A stretch of DNA of 64,000 nt from an uncultured Alphaproteobacteria bacterium (GCA_944392815.1 CALXXY010000001.1:69141-133140), one strand, 5' to 3'; counted from the first letter of the stretch, positions 7,769-17,360 are shown. Notes: generated from the sequence alone by a model not told the origin. Made by a program: numbers and translations.

Positions 7769-8329
7769 ATGGATTATCAAGCGTTGAAAGCCGAAGTCGA
7801 ACAAAAAACAAGCCAAACTTTGGACGTTTTACAAAATGAATATGCTGGTTTACGCACTGGACGTGCGTCGGTGCACCTGCTGGACGGGGTGCGCGTGCCT
7901 GTGTATGGGTCTGATATGCCACTGAATCAGGTCGCAACTGTTGCCACACCAGACAACCAGACATTGACTGTCACCGTTTGGGATATTAATAACGCGGGCG
8001 CCGTGGAAAAGGCAATTCGTGATTCTGGGTTGGGATTGAATCCGATGACCGCCGGCGGGGTTATTCGTTTGAACATGCCACCACTGACCGAAGAACGCAG
8101 AAAAGAGTTGACCAAGGTTGCCGGAAAATACGCCGAAGAAGCAAAAATTTCTATGCGCAACATTCGCCAGGACGCCATGGGCAAAATTAAACGCGCCGTC
8201 ACAGACAAAGAAATTTCCGAGGACGATCAGCGCAAATACGAAGACGACCTGCAAAAGGTGTTTGATAAACGCGCGGCCGATGTTGATGCGTTGGCCAAAC
8301 AAAAAGAAGCCGACATCATGGCCGTTTAA
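7769..8329 (+). CDS. frr: Ribosome recycling factor
   Basis: Releases ribosomes from mRNA after termination, with EF-G. 186 residues, the usual length. Diagnostic stretches are LRTGRASVHLLDGV, the segment around RDSGLGLNP, IRLNMPPLTEERRKEL, and the helix with IRQDAMGKIK. I chose the ATG at 7769 because AAGGAG lies 9 nt upstream and an N-terminal extension would be foreign to the family. First gene of the frr-uppS-cdsA-rseP-bamA operon. Confidence 0.96.
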   Translation: MDYQALKAEVEQKTSQTLDVLQNEYAGLRTGRASVHLLDGVRVPVYGSDMPLNQVATVATPDNQTLTVTVWDINNAGAVEKAIRDSGLGLNPMTAGGVIRLNMPPLTEERRKELTKVAGKYAEEAKISMRNIRQDAMGKIKRAVTDKEISEDDQRKYEDDLQKVFDKRAADVDALAKQKEADIMAV

Positions 8330-8356
8330 CTGTATTGCCCAGGGATAATATTCAAC

Positions 8357-9121
8357 ATGTTAAAATTATTTAAAAAGAAAACTGTTGCGTCTGAGATATG
8401 TGATGCGCCAAAAATTCCAAAACATATCGCATTTATTTGCGATGGTAATCGCCGCTGGGCCGAGGCCCGCGGCCTGCCCCCGTTGGCCGGGCACCAGGCG
8501 GGTATTGCCAATTTTGAAAATCTGGTCGATTGGTTTATCGCGCGGGGCGTGACAACGATTACTTTTTTTCTGTTTTCCACGGAAAATTGGAACCGTTCCC
8601 AGGAAGAAGTCGATTTCCTGATGAATTTGTTCTATACCGAATTGGATAAAAACATGAAACACGCGTTGGAAAAAAATCTGCGTTATCGCGTGATTGGTTC
8701 GCGCGACAGATTGCCCGCGCGGTTGGCAAAAAAATGTGACGAGCTGGAGGCCGCATCAGCCGAAGGCACCGCGGGCACCGTTGTGTTTGCATTAAACTAT
8801 GGCGGCCAGGACGAAATTATCACCGCGGTTAACGACGCAATCGAAGCGGGCGCGCCGGTCACCAAAGAAACATTTGAAACGTTCCTGGATACTGGGGAAT
8901 TGTTGCCCATTGATTTAATGGTGCGTACGAGCAATGAATTCAGAATATCTAATTTCCTGTTGTGGAAATTGGCATATGCTGAATTGCTGTTTTTGCCGCA
9001 GCATTGGCCTGATTTGGTGCGCAGCGAAAAATTATGGCAATATACGCTGGACGAATATGCCAAGCGCAATCGCCGGTTTGGTGGCGGAAAAAAGGCCAAC
9101 TATTCCGGACGTAAAAAATAA
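8357..9121 (+). CDS. uppS: Undecaprenyl diphosphate synthase
   Basis: cis-Prenyltransferase making the C55 lipid carrier for peptidoglycan and polysaccharide. 254 residues. The substrate Asp is in CDGNRRWA (Asp29; the usual MDGN is CDGN here). Further motifs are FSTENW, ALNYGGQDEI and RTSNEFRISNFLLW...AYAEL. The second position of the usual RTSGE motif is Asn (RTSNE), a mild deviation. It lies 27 nt after frr in the same operon. Confidence 0.95.
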   Translation: MLKLFKKKTVASEICDAPKIPKHIAFICDGNRRWAEARGLPPLAGHQAGIANFENLVDWFIARGVTTITFFLFSTENWNRSQEEVDFLMNLFYTELDKNMKHALEKNLRYRVIGSRDRLPARLAKKCDELEAASAEGTAGTVVFALNYGGQDEIITAVNDAIEAGAPVTKETFETFLDTGELLPIDLMVRTSNEFRISNFLLWKLAYAELLFLPQHWPDLVRSEKLWQYTLDEYAKRNRRFGGGKKANYSGRKK

Positions 9122-9136
9122 CAGGGGGTGTGTATT

Positions 9137-9787
9137 ATGGCTATGTCGAATACTGTAAAACGGGTTGTTGTTGGTGCAGCTATGGCGGCGGTGGTGGCAC
9201 TGGCCGCGGTGGGCGAATATTTTGGTGTGCCGGCGGTTAAATATCTGGCCATGTTGGTGGTGGCGGGTATGGTTGCTGAAATGATTATATGCATCGTCCA
9301 CACCCCGCGCGATGTTGTGCACAAAAACATATGGGTGTTCGGCGGATTTTTACTGTGGCTGATTGTGATGTTTGTGGCCGCCGCATATGTGGGCACGCGC
9401 CCGTGGATTATGTTATTGTTGTTGTTAATTATTTGCTGTGCTGATATTGGCGCGTGGTTTTTTGGCCGTTTAATTGGTGGCGACAAAATGTGGGAACGTA
9501 TTTCAGAACACAAAACGTGGGCTGGGCAAATTGCTGGCATTCTGTGCGGGACGTTTGCGTCGGTGATGTATGGGTTGCTGGGGGCTGATGTGTTCATGCC
9601 GCAACTGATGTGGATTGGTATCAGTGTCGCACTGTTGTCACAATACGGTGATTTAACCGCCAGTTGGATTAAACGCAAAATGGGACTGAAAGATTTTGGA
9701 CGCATTTTGCCGGGGCATGGCGGATTGCTGGACAGATTTGACGGCTGGATTTATGCGTTGCCATTAATCTGGTTCGTGTTGTTGTAA
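9137..9787 (+). CDS. cdsA: Phosphatidate cytidylyltransferase (CDP-diacylglycerol synthase)
   Basis: Makes CDP-diacylglycerol for phospholipid synthesis. About 216 residues with six to seven membrane segments and the family signature near the C-terminus (SQYGDLTASWIKRKMGLKDFG...PGHGGLLDRFDG). The ATG at 9137 suits the GGGGG box at 9124-9128 better than the GTG at 9128. Shorter than typical CdsA (about 270), missing an N-terminal segment. Located between uppS and rseP, where dxr is usually also found but is absent here. Confidence 0.92.
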   Translation: MAMSNTVKRVVVGAAMAAVVALAAVGEYFGVPAVKYLAMLVVAGMVAEMIICIVHTPRDVVHKNIWVFGGFLLWLIVMFVAAAYVGTRPWIMLLLLLIICCADIGAWFFGRLIGGDKMWERISEHKTWAGQIAGILCGTFASVMYGLLGADVFMPQLMWIGISVALLSQYGDLTASWIKRKMGLKDFGRILPGHGGLLDRFDGWIYALPLIWFVLL

Positions 9788-9815
9788 AAAATTTTTGGGG
9801 TAAAGGAAGGGTATC

Positions 9816-10874
9816 ATGCAAATCGTTTTGGCCATTGTCGCATTGTTGATTGTTTTGGGTATCGTGGTGTTTGTGCACGAACTGGGACATTTTTTGGCTG
9901 CGCGTTGGGCGGGTGTTCGCGTTGATACTTTTTCCATTGGGTTTGGGCCGGCCATTGTGAAATGGCATGACAAGCATGGAACTGTTTGGAAATTAGCGTG
10001 TTTGCCGTTGGGTGGATATGTGTCCATTTATGGCCAAGAAGATATGTTTGACCGCAAAAAATATGCCGAACTGTCCGACGAAAAGAAAAAAGGACATTAT
10101 CTGTCTGCGCCTGCGTGGAAACAGTTCATTATTGTTGCGGCCGGCGTCACTATGAATTTCATTTTGGCGTGGTTGATTTATTCCGGCATATTTATGTTCC
10201 AACCAAAAGAAGTTCAATTGCCCGTCGTTGGCCAGGTTATCCAGGAAAGTATTGCGTTTGATGCGGGGGTAAAACCTGGTGACGTTGTTATGCAAATTGA
10301 TGGCGAAAAAATCACCAACTGGGGTGAATTAATTATCGCCAAAGAATTGGCATCGACACACGATGCAGATGTATTATTGTTGCGCGGCGAAAATCTGGTG
10401 CGTGTGCAATTATCACCCGCAGAACGTTGGGGATTGGTCGCCGATGGCAGTAAAACTGAATTACGCAAAAAGGGATTTTTTGACGGTCTGTATGCTGGGG
10501 CCCGCGAAACGTATTATCAATCAAAAACTTTGCTGGTTGTGTTAAAGCAAATTGTCACGGGTGAACGTTCATCCAAGCAATTGGGTTCTTTTATCACAAT
10601 TGCCGAAGTTTCGGGCCAGGCATTGGCAATGGGAATCGTTGCATTATTATCAATTATTGCGTTGCTGTCGGTGAATTTAGGTGTTATAAATTTACTGCCG
10701 TTGCCAGTGCTGGACGGGGGGTATCTGTTGATTTTAATCATAGAAGCCATTACCCGGCGTAAACTGGGCGGGCGCGGTATGGAAATTGCTATTTTGGTCG
10801 GGTGGTTGTTCATAATTGGGCTGTTCGCGTTGACCATGTGGAATGATTTGGCACGTGTATTTGGAATTAATTAA
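9816..10874 (+). CDS. rseP: RseP-type site-2 intramembrane zinc metalloprotease
   Basis: M50 family protease cleaving transmembrane anti-sigma factors and signal-peptide remnants. 352 residues. The zinc motif HELGH is in the first membrane helix (21-25), followed by a single PDZ domain (about 110-195). The third zinc ligand motif LPVLDGGY lies in a C-terminal membrane segment. AAGGAAGG precedes the ATG. It ends 1 nt before the bamA start. Confidence 0.95.
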   Translation: MQIVLAIVALLIVLGIVVFVHELGHFLAARWAGVRVDTFSIGFGPAIVKWHDKHGTVWKLACLPLGGYVSIYGQEDMFDRKKYAELSDEKKKGHYLSAPAWKQFIIVAAGVTMNFILAWLIYSGIFMFQPKEVQLPVVGQVIQESIAFDAGVKPGDVVMQIDGEKITNWGELIIAKELASTHDADVLLLRGENLVRVQLSPAERWGLVADGSKTELRKKGFFDGLYAGARETYYQSKTLLVVLKQIVTGERSSKQLGSFITIAEVSGQALAMGIVALLSIIALLSVNLGVINLLPLPVLDGGYLLILIIEAITRRKLGGRGMEIAILVGWLFIIGLFALTMWNDLARVFGIN

Positions 10875-10875
10875 A

Positions 10876-13146
10876 ATGGATATAAAACAGTTTTTATTTA
10901 CAACCACTGCTGTATTAATTGCGCCGGCCGCAATGGGTGCAACTGTGTCGCGCATCGATGTTTCAGGCAATCAGCGTATGGACGCTGAATCCGTGCGGAT
11001 TTTGTCCGATGTGCGTGTTGGTGATAACGTTTCAGCCGAGGGCGCCAATCAAATCGCCAAACGTTTACAGGAAAGCGGATATTTTTCACGTGTAAATGTC
11101 CGTATGTCTGGCAATGTCCTGAAAATAGATATTGTCGAGGCCCCAACCGTTAACCTGGTGACGATCGAGGGGAACGATGAAATTTCCACCGATGATTTGA
11201 AAAAAGAACTGCGGTTGAAATCGCGCGATTCATATGATGAATCTGTTATCGGGGCGGACGTGCAACGTATGTTGACCCTGTACCAGCGCAAGGGTTTTTT
11301 CGGTACAACCATTGAACCCCAGAAAATCGAATTGGACGACAATCGGGTGAATGTTGTATACGAAATTGACGAAGGTCACCCAACATATATCCGTCGCATT
11401 GATTTCAAAGGCAACAAAGTTTTTCGTGACCGCGATTTGCGTGACGCGATTTTGTCGCGCGAACATGCCTGGTGGCGGTTTATGACCCAATTCGACGTTT
11501 TCGACGAAGACAGAATTTTATATGACCAGCAGATGTTGCGCCAGTTTTATATGCGCAACGGTTATGTCGATATGAATGTGACGGACGCAAATGGTGTCTT
11601 TACGCCCGACCGGCAATATTATTCTGTGACATTTACCATTGACGAAGGCGAAAAATACGATTTCGGGAAAATAACAATCAAAAATCCATTCCCTGATGTG
11701 CCTGATGATATTCTGTACGATGTTGTCGCAATGGACGATGGCGACACGTACAATATTGATTTGGTGGACGAAACAATTTCAAATCTGCGCGGTGCGGTGG
11801 CGGATCATGGGTATGCGTTTATTACTGTGAATCCTGTGCCGACAAAAAATGATGATGACAACACTATTGATATCGAATTCCAGATTGAAAAAACAAATCG
11901 TATTTATCTGAACAACATTAATATTCTGGGCAATGTTCGTACGTTTGATTCTGTTATTGAACAATTGATTCCCATGCGTTCGGGCGATCCGTTTTCATTA
12001 CAGACCATAGAAGAAGGCCGCCAAAATTTAATGCGCACACGTTATTTCAAAAGTGTGCAAATGGTGCCCAATCGTATTGCTGATGCGAATATGATTAACC
12101 TGGATATCCAGGTCGAAGAACAACCCACGGGCGAATTGTCGGGTGGTTTTGGGTGGTCGAATATCAATGGGTTTATGATTGACGCGGGGATTTCGGAATC
12201 CAATTTCATGGGCCGCGGCCAGGTTGTGCAACTGCGCGGATCCATCGCACAATATCAAAAACAGGCATTGTTCAGTTTCACAGAACCGTATTTGTTCGGG
12301 CGGCCGCTGTCCGCGGGATTTGATGTATCGTATACCATGTATGATTATTCGTCACTGGGCGGATTTGGATACGATCGTGATTCTTTGACAGTGGCGGGAC
12401 GCATGGGGTGGAAATTAACCGACCATTGGTCGCAAAATGTTCGTCTGTCTGCGGCATTTGACCAGAATTACGATTTGAATTCAGAAACGGGCTGGCGCGA
12501 TGCAGTGTTGTTCACACTGGGGACATATTTGCGTTATTACAATCTGGACACAAATTTTGAACAAAATACTCATACCGGTGTCGTTGGTAATTTGGGTGTC
12601 GCATATACAGGGTTCGGGGGTACCGAAACATATATGCGGTATAATGCGGATATTATCGGTATGGTAAAGTTTTTTGATGACCGGTGGCAATTGCGTTCGT
12701 CGTTGGAATTTGGGTTGATTCAGCCGCTGGACGATTCATATGTATCCCGTGTGTATCGGTATTTCCTGGGTGGGGAATCACTGCGTGGGTTTGATATCGC
12801 GGGTGTGGGTTCACGAAATTGGTGGTACACCACGTATTCGCTGGGTGGGCTGTGGAAAATAAACGGTTCAACACAGTTAAACTTTCCAATATTTATCCCA
12901 GATGAATATCAGGTAAAGGGTTTTGTGTTTGTCGACTATGGTATTCTGGGCAAGCCCCCACACGAAGAATACACTTTTGCAGGTGTTCCGAACCTGATTG
13001 ATACAGATATTCGTACGTCGGCCGGGTTTGGTATTTACTGGAATACGCCGATGGGACCAATGAATTTTTCGTGGGGCTGGCCGCTGCGTATGAACGAATA
13101 CGACCGCGAACAAAGATTCCTGTTGTCGTTCGAAACACAGTTCTGA
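10876..13146 (+). CDS. bamA: Outer-membrane protein assembly factor BamA
   Basis: Core of the BAM complex inserting beta-barrels into the outer membrane. 756 residues. The signal peptide (MDIKQFLF...APAAMGA) is followed by five POTRA repeats (about 23-420) and a 16-strand Omp85 barrel with the VRGF-equivalent SLRGF segment (GGESLRGFD). The last residue is Phe (ETQF), the barrel C-terminal signature. Start chosen directly after the rseP stop. The gene ends the operon: skp/lpxD/fabZ/lpxA do not follow as in many relatives. Confidence 0.97.
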   Translation: MDIKQFLFTTTAVLIAPAAMGATVSRIDVSGNQRMDAESVRILSDVRVGDNVSAEGANQIAKRLQESGYFSRVNVRMSGNVLKIDIVEAPTVNLVTIEGNDEISTDDLKKELRLKSRDSYDESVIGADVQRMLTLYQRKGFFGTTIEPQKIELDDNRVNVVYEIDEGHPTYIRRIDFKGNKVFRDRDLRDAILSREHAWWRFMTQFDVFDEDRILYDQQMLRQFYMRNGYVDMNVTDANGVFTPDRQYYSVTFTIDEGEKYDFGKITIKNPFPDVPDDILYDVVAMDDGDTYNIDLVDETISNLRGAVADHGYAFITVNPVPTKNDDDNTIDIEFQIEKTNRIYLNNINILGNVRTFDSVIEQLIPMRSGDPFSLQTIEEGRQNLMRTRYFKSVQMVPNRIADANMINLDIQVEEQPTGELSGGFGWSNINGFMIDAGISESNFMGRGQVVQLRGSIAQYQKQALFSFTEPYLFGRPLSAGFDVSYTMYDYSSLGGFGYDRDSLTVAGRMGWKLTDHWSQNVRLSAAFDQNYDLNSETGWRDAVLFTLGTYLRYYNLDTNFEQNTHTGVVGNLGVAYTGFGGTETYMRYNADIIGMVKFFDDRWQLRSSLEFGLIQPLDDSYVSRVYRYFLGGESLRGFDIAGVGSRNWWYTTYSLGGLWKINGSTQLNFPIFIPDEYQVKGFVFVDYGILGKPPHEEYTFAGVPNLIDTDIRTSAGFGIYWNTPMGPMNFSWGWPLRMNEYDREQRFLLSFETQF

Positions 13147-13158
13147 TGTTTTTATATC

Positions 13159-13188
13159 TTGACCAGGGGGACGAATTTTTCTTATAAT
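13159..13188 (+). promoter_or_regulatory. Promoter of the VirB8-like gene cluster
   Basis: TTGACC (13159-13164) and TATAAT (13183-13188) with 18-nt spacing, 26 nt before the lipoprotein start codon. Confidence 0.7.
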
Positions 13189-13213
13189 TCATTACAAGCC
13201 AAGGGGGAAAGTG

Positions 13214-13360
13214 ATGAAAAAAGTGCTGTTGGGATTGTTTGTTGTTTTGGCGTTGGCCGGGTGTGGCCAGATTTATGACCGCGAACCCGTGGGCGTTGGA
13301 TATGACAACAATGAATTAAAATTAAGCCCATGCGCATGTATCATGGTGTTCCAGGCATAA
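13214..13360 (+). CDS. Small lipoprotein (48 aa), possible VirB7-like
   Basis: MKKVLLGLFVVLALAGC is a lipoprotein signal with lipobox LAGC, cleaved before Cys17. The 32-residue mature peptide contains a second cysteine pair (CAC) near the end. GGGGGAAAG precedes the ATG. It directly precedes two VirB8-like genes, as small VirB7 lipoproteins do in type IV secretion loci, so a VirB7-like role is inferred from position, size and lipobox only. Confidence 0.7.
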   Translation: MKKVLLGLFVVLALAGCGQIYDREPVGVGYDNNELKLSPCACIMVFQA

Positions 13361-13392
13361 TATACCTGGGGAATTCGTGGGGGGATTTTTAA

Positions 13393-14094
13393 TTGGATTA
13401 TCCAAGCGATTTTAACACACCGGCATTCCCAGCCGGCCCGCGTATTGCCATATCCAGATTTATGGCGATTGCATCATGCGCGCTGTTTGTCGTTGTTATT
13501 GGATTATGTCTGGTTCTGTTGTGGGCCGCGCGTTCCCAGCGGATTGACCCATTTATTGTATCTGTTGATGAAATAACCGGCGAATGGACCGTGGTCGGGC
13601 ATTCGCATGGGGCCGGGCCGGTGGAATACCCTGCCCTGTGGTCGGTGCAGCAATCTGTGATTGTGAATTTTGCGACAAATTGGTTCACGATTTCGGAAAA
13701 TGTGGAAATAAATGACGCAATGTGGCAAACGTGCGAACGCGCGACTGATTGCGGCACGGAAAGCGATTTGAAATACGGTGACGCCGCGTGCGCGCTGTAT
13801 TGCACCGCAGGCGAAGAATTATTTTCCAGGTTCGTATACGATGTTGTGCCCGCGCACCAGGCGCGCGTGACAAACGGCGAAATCTGGGCTGTGGATAAAA
13901 CAAAAATCCAGGTTGTGCCCGCCGGACAAATTACCGACAATGGCGGAACATGGCGGATTTTTGCGACGGTACAATCGAACATATCGGGCGATATCGCGGT
14001 TGTCGCATTTGCCAAGGTTGCACGTGACACCGACCGATATCCGCAAACGTTGGGGTATTATGTGGCTGATTTTAACGCGTACAAGATAAACTGA
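13393..14094 (+). CDS. VirB8-like inner-membrane protein
   Basis: 233 residues. A short cytoplasmic N-terminus, one membrane helix (about 24-46) and a periplasmic domain with the alternating helix/strand layout of VirB8/NTF2-like proteins (helix around YPALWSVQQSVIVNFATNW, strands around TKIQVVPAG and WRIFATVQSN). The start is TTG at 13393, supported by a GGGGGGA box 8-13 nt upstream; no ATG lies before the membrane helix. Its stop overlaps the ATG of the next gene. VirB8 nucleates the type IV secretion channel; assignment rests on topology and context. Confidence 0.6.
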   Translation: MDYPSDFNTPAFPAGPRIAISRFMAIASCALFVVVIGLCLVLLWAARSQRIDPFIVSVDEITGEWTVVGHSHGAGPVEYPALWSVQQSVIVNFATNWFTISENVEINDAMWQTCERATDCGTESDLKYGDAACALYCTAGEELFSRFVYDVVPAHQARVTNGEIWAVDKTKIQVVPAGQITDNGGTWRIFATVQSNISGDIAVVAFAKVARDTDRYPQTLGYYVADFNAYKIN

Positions 14095-14735
14095 TGAAAA
14101 AACTGATTATGTTTTTGGCGGGGTTGATATTGCTGGGGCTGACCGGGGTGGCGTTGTATATCACGGGCGGCGTGTTTGACGCGGGCATGTCACAGCGCAT
14201 ATTTCCGTATTTTTTTCAGCCGAATAATTTGTCTGACCGGCGGCCCGGGGTGCCCCAAACGCCCGAGTATATGGGCGACGCAGAATTTATGGATTTGTTG
14301 GTGCGTAAATATATTAATGAATATTTTTATGCCGCCCCAGATCAGGAAAATATTGCACGGCGCACCGGCGCGAACAGTGCGTTGGCCCGTATGTCTGCGC
14401 CCGCGGTATTTGACGAATGGAACGCAAACGAGGGTGCGAAAATCCAGGAACTGGCCAAACAAAAATCTATGCGAATTGCGCGCGTGATTGATAAAATTTT
14501 TCAACCCAGCGGCAGTCAATATTGGACTGTGAATTACGAATTAATCACCTGGGAAAAGCCGAACGATTTTTCTGTACCACCCGTTGTGACACGTGGTACA
14601 ATGCACATGGACATAACGTTTCAAATGGGAATGCGGTCGACGGTCAGTTTGGACGTGTTGCACCAATATTTGGAAAATGGGGGCGACCCGGCGGCTGTAT
14701 TTCAATTTCAGGTGAATCAGATTATTCAGGGATAG
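14094..14735 (+). CDS. Second VirB8/IcmL-like membrane-anchored protein
   Basis: 213 residues. An N-terminal membrane helix (about 4-24) is followed by a periplasmic domain with helical segment (FMDLLVRKYINEYFY) and later strands (SQYWTVNYELITWE, RGTMHMDITFQMG). It overlaps the previous gene by one base (TGATG), so the two are translationally coupled. The same anchor-plus-domain plan as its neighbour suggests a divergent VirB8-type pair in one secretion complex. I see no catalytic motif. Confidence 0.55.
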   Translation: MKKLIMFLAGLILLGLTGVALYITGGVFDAGMSQRIFPYFFQPNNLSDRRPGVPQTPEYMGDAEFMDLLVRKYINEYFYAAPDQENIARRTGANSALARMSAPAVFDEWNANEGAKIQELAKQKSMRIARVIDKIFQPSGSQYWTVNYELITWEKPNDFSVPPVVTRGTMHMDITFQMGMRSTVSLDVLHQYLENGGDPAAVFQFQVNQIIQG

Positions 14736-14741
14736 TCAATA

Positions 14742-15524
14742 ATGCGGACACGGTTTATAATTTTTGCGTTGGTATTATCTGGAATAACCGCCCAGGCAAT
14801 GGCGGCAACTGATGAATTTGATTTCAACAATTTTGCCATAACTGAAACGGGCGATGCGGATTTAACAACCGGCGATGTCACACTGAACGCGGGCGCGAAT
14901 CCCATAACGGTCAGCAATTTTGATATTGCCGGCATTATGTTGGGTATGTCATTTGATGATTTAGAGGCATTGTTTATCAAAACTAAAAGTGGTCTGTATT
15001 CCCCGCGGGAAAAGGACGCCGTTGTATATTCGATACAAAAAGAATGGAAATACAATCTGGATTACGAATGCCGGCAACAGGGTATCGTTGTGCCCGATGA
15101 ATTAAAGCAATGCGTGTATACGCTGGCGCGGGATCGGGGGTTGTTGTATGCGTCTGAATTGCACCTGGTGCGGGAAAATACGGGTGAAACGATTGATGTG
15201 TTTTTCACCAGCAACGCTGATGACAACGTGGTGTGGCGCATTTTATACAACAACGACGTGAACGAGATAGAGGGCGCACACGAAAAATTTGCCGACCAGC
15301 GCGAGAAAAAAATCCTGGCGTTCTGGCAAAGTGTTTTGGACAAATATGGTGCGCCCAATTCCGGGACAGACAAATGGATTTCGACAAATAATTCATATGA
15401 CCCGATGATGACGGCGTATTATGGGTCGCTGGATTTGGTGGATATGGGCCGATATACGTCCGACATTGCCGAAAATATTCAAAGTGCCCGCGAAAATTTC
15501 CAGGCCAAACCATACGCGTTTTAA
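14742..15524 (+). CDS. Exported protein of the VirB8-like cluster
   Basis: 260 residues with a signal peptide (MRTRFIIFALVLSGITAQAMA). The mature protein is acidic, mostly soluble, with a pair of cysteines (DYECRQQ, KQCVYT). Six nt separate it from the previous gene, so it belongs to the same operon. No known family is recognised. A periplasmic component of the same apparatus is the simplest inference. Confidence 0.6.
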   Translation: MRTRFIIFALVLSGITAQAMAATDEFDFNNFAITETGDADLTTGDVTLNAGANPITVSNFDIAGIMLGMSFDDLEALFIKTKSGLYSPREKDAVVYSIQKEWKYNLDYECRQQGIVVPDELKQCVYTLARDRGLLYASELHLVRENTGETIDVFFTSNADDNVVWRILYNNDVNEIEGAHEKFADQREKKILAFWQSVLDKYGAPNSGTDKWISTNNSYDPMMTAYYGSLDLVDMGRYTSDIAENIQSARENFQAKPYAF

Positions 15525-15592
15525 CACCCGACAAATAACTTTACAAATTAAAACTATGTTTATACAATAGGCATACTATTAGGAGTTTTTTT

Positions 15593-16453
15593 ATGCCACG
15601 AGTGTCTGTATTGATGCCCACATATAATGCAGAAAAATATGTTAGTGCGGCGATTGAATCAATCTTGAACCAAACTTTTACAGATTTTGAATTTATTATC
15701 ATAAATGATGGTAGTACGGATAACACCCTGCAAATCGTACGTGATTACGCCAAACAGGACAAGCGTATTAAATTTATTGATAACAAAAAGAACAGTGGCA
15801 TTGCCAAAGTTCGTAATCAATTATTAGATATTGCAAAAGGTACATATATCGCATATCAAGATTCTGATGATATTTCATTACCAAATAGATTAGAAAAACA
15901 AGTTCAATATCTGGATACAAATAAAAACATTACTGTTGTTGGCGGCGGAATGAAAACATTTCCAAGACAAGAATTGATGACGGCGCCAGAAAACCCGAAA
16001 ATTCTTGATTTTTATACGGCAAACGCCTGTTTTAATCCGACTGTTATGATACGAAAGTCCGATATAGATTCAATAAATTTACGTTATGATGAAACCTTAC
16101 AAACCGCTGAAGATTATGATTTTTGGACCAAATTGGTTAAGCGATATAACATTTATAATATGCCAGACGTATTAATAAATTATCGTGTATTGGATACCAG
16201 TTTATCACACAATAATCCACATCTTGATGAATGTAATAAAAAAGTTCAAAATAACATATTAAACTTTTTAACAAGTAATAAAAATACTGCTACCAGCTTA
16301 TCTATAAAATACAGAATATTGCTGTTTGGTTTTCTGCCGCTGTTCAAACAAAAATACTCCAGGATATATTTATTTGACATCATCCCACTGTTAAAGAAAC
16401 GTGGTTCTTGGTGGTATCTGTTTGATTTTATCCCGGTGTTCACAAAAAGGTAA
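15593..16453 (+). CDS. Family 2 glycosyltransferase
   Basis: 286 residues with a GT-A fold: SVLMPTYNAEKYVSAAIESIL at the N-terminus, INDGSTDNT for nucleotide binding, QDSDDIS as the metal-binding DxD, and a later ETLQTAEDYDFW acceptor-site segment. TAGGAG lies 9 nt before the ATG. Adds a sugar to a lipid-linked or surface glycan. First gene of the polysaccharide locus and visibly more AT-rich than the housekeeping genes. Confidence 0.9.
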   Translation: MPRVSVLMPTYNAEKYVSAAIESILNQTFTDFEFIIINDGSTDNTLQIVRDYAKQDKRIKFIDNKKNSGIAKVRNQLLDIAKGTYIAYQDSDDISLPNRLEKQVQYLDTNKNITVVGGGMKTFPRQELMTAPENPKILDFYTANACFNPTVMIRKSDIDSINLRYDETLQTAEDYDFWTKLVKRYNIYNMPDVLINYRVLDTSLSHNNPHLDECNKKVQNNILNFLTSNKNTATSLSIKYRILLFGFLPLFKQKYSRIYLFDIIPLLKKRGSWWYLFDFIPVFTKR

Positions 16454-16461
16454 TTTTTACA

Positions 16462-17349
16462 ATGACTAAACGCCTATTTATTTTTGCGGGGTATGACAAA
16501 TTTCAACGTGTTGATGATACGTTATTATATTACCTAAATTCTTTGTCGGCGTTGGGTGATATTGTATTCAATATGGACAATGATTTGCCCGACGATGAAT
16601 TGGCCAAAATCACCGCGATTCCACACGTTTTGTATGCAGCCGCACACAGGCATGGTGAATATGATTTTGGTTCGTACAAACGTGGATACATCTGGGCGCG
16701 GGACAATAAAATTTTGGACAAATATGATTGGGTGTATTTGGTGAATGATTCCGTATTCGGGCCATTCGTGCCACTGGAACCATTGATTGAAAAAATGGAA
16801 AACAGCGGTGCAGATTTCACAGGTATGTTGCGGCAGATTTTCACCCATTTGGACAACACAATACATTCGTGGTTTACCGGACTGTCCAAGTCGATTGTAA
16901 ATTCTGATTTTTTTAATGATTTTATCTGTAATGTTCACAATTATTCCAATAAATACGATGTAATTGTGCGATGTGAATTACGATTGAATCATTTAATCAC
17001 AGCACGTGGATATAAAACTTTTGCCGTATTTGATAATACCGTGGATAATTGGGTTTACTGCAATCCCGTTAAATTATTGGAATATGATTTTCCATTTTTG
17101 AAAAAAAGTGCGCTGTTTCATATATCGGATTTCTGGCAATTATACGCGTTTGCCGATGAATCAACCATGGATATGGTGCGCGCGTATACAGATAAATATG
17201 AATTATTTTTAAACCCCACTGTGAAATACGCACGAATTTATCAGTTCGCCCCATTCGGGTTGCCTGTATTCAGTATATATAAACGAGGGCATTCTTATAA
17301 ATATTACCTGTTCGATGTCATTCCATTTTGCAGGGTTATCAAAAAATAA
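16462..17349 (+). CDS. Rhamnan-synthesis-F (RgpF)-like glycan protein, copy 1
   Basis: 295 residues of the RgpF family: N-terminal FIFAGYDKFQRVDD, then HGEYDFGSYKRGY and YLVNDSVFGPF, the conserved family blocks. Members take part in rhamnose-rich or capsular glycan synthesis. First of three tandem paralogues. Its nucleotides 16475-16811 are identical to 18320-18656 in copy 3, while the C-terminal halves differ, a mark of gene conversion or module exchange. Confidence 0.8.
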   Translation: MTKRLFIFAGYDKFQRVDDTLLYYLNSLSALGDIVFNMDNDLPDDELAKITAIPHVLYAAAHRHGEYDFGSYKRGYIWARDNKILDKYDWVYLVNDSVFGPFVPLEPLIEKMENSGADFTGMLRQIFTHLDNTIHSWFTGLSKSIVNSDFFNDFICNVHNYSNKYDVIVRCELRLNHLITARGYKTFAVFDNTVDNWVYCNPVKLLEYDFPFLKKSALFHISDFWQLYAFADESTMDMVRAYTDKYELFLNPTVKYARIYQFAPFGLPVFSIYKRGHSYKYYLFDVIPFCRVIKK

Positions 17350-17360
17350 AGTTTAACAAA

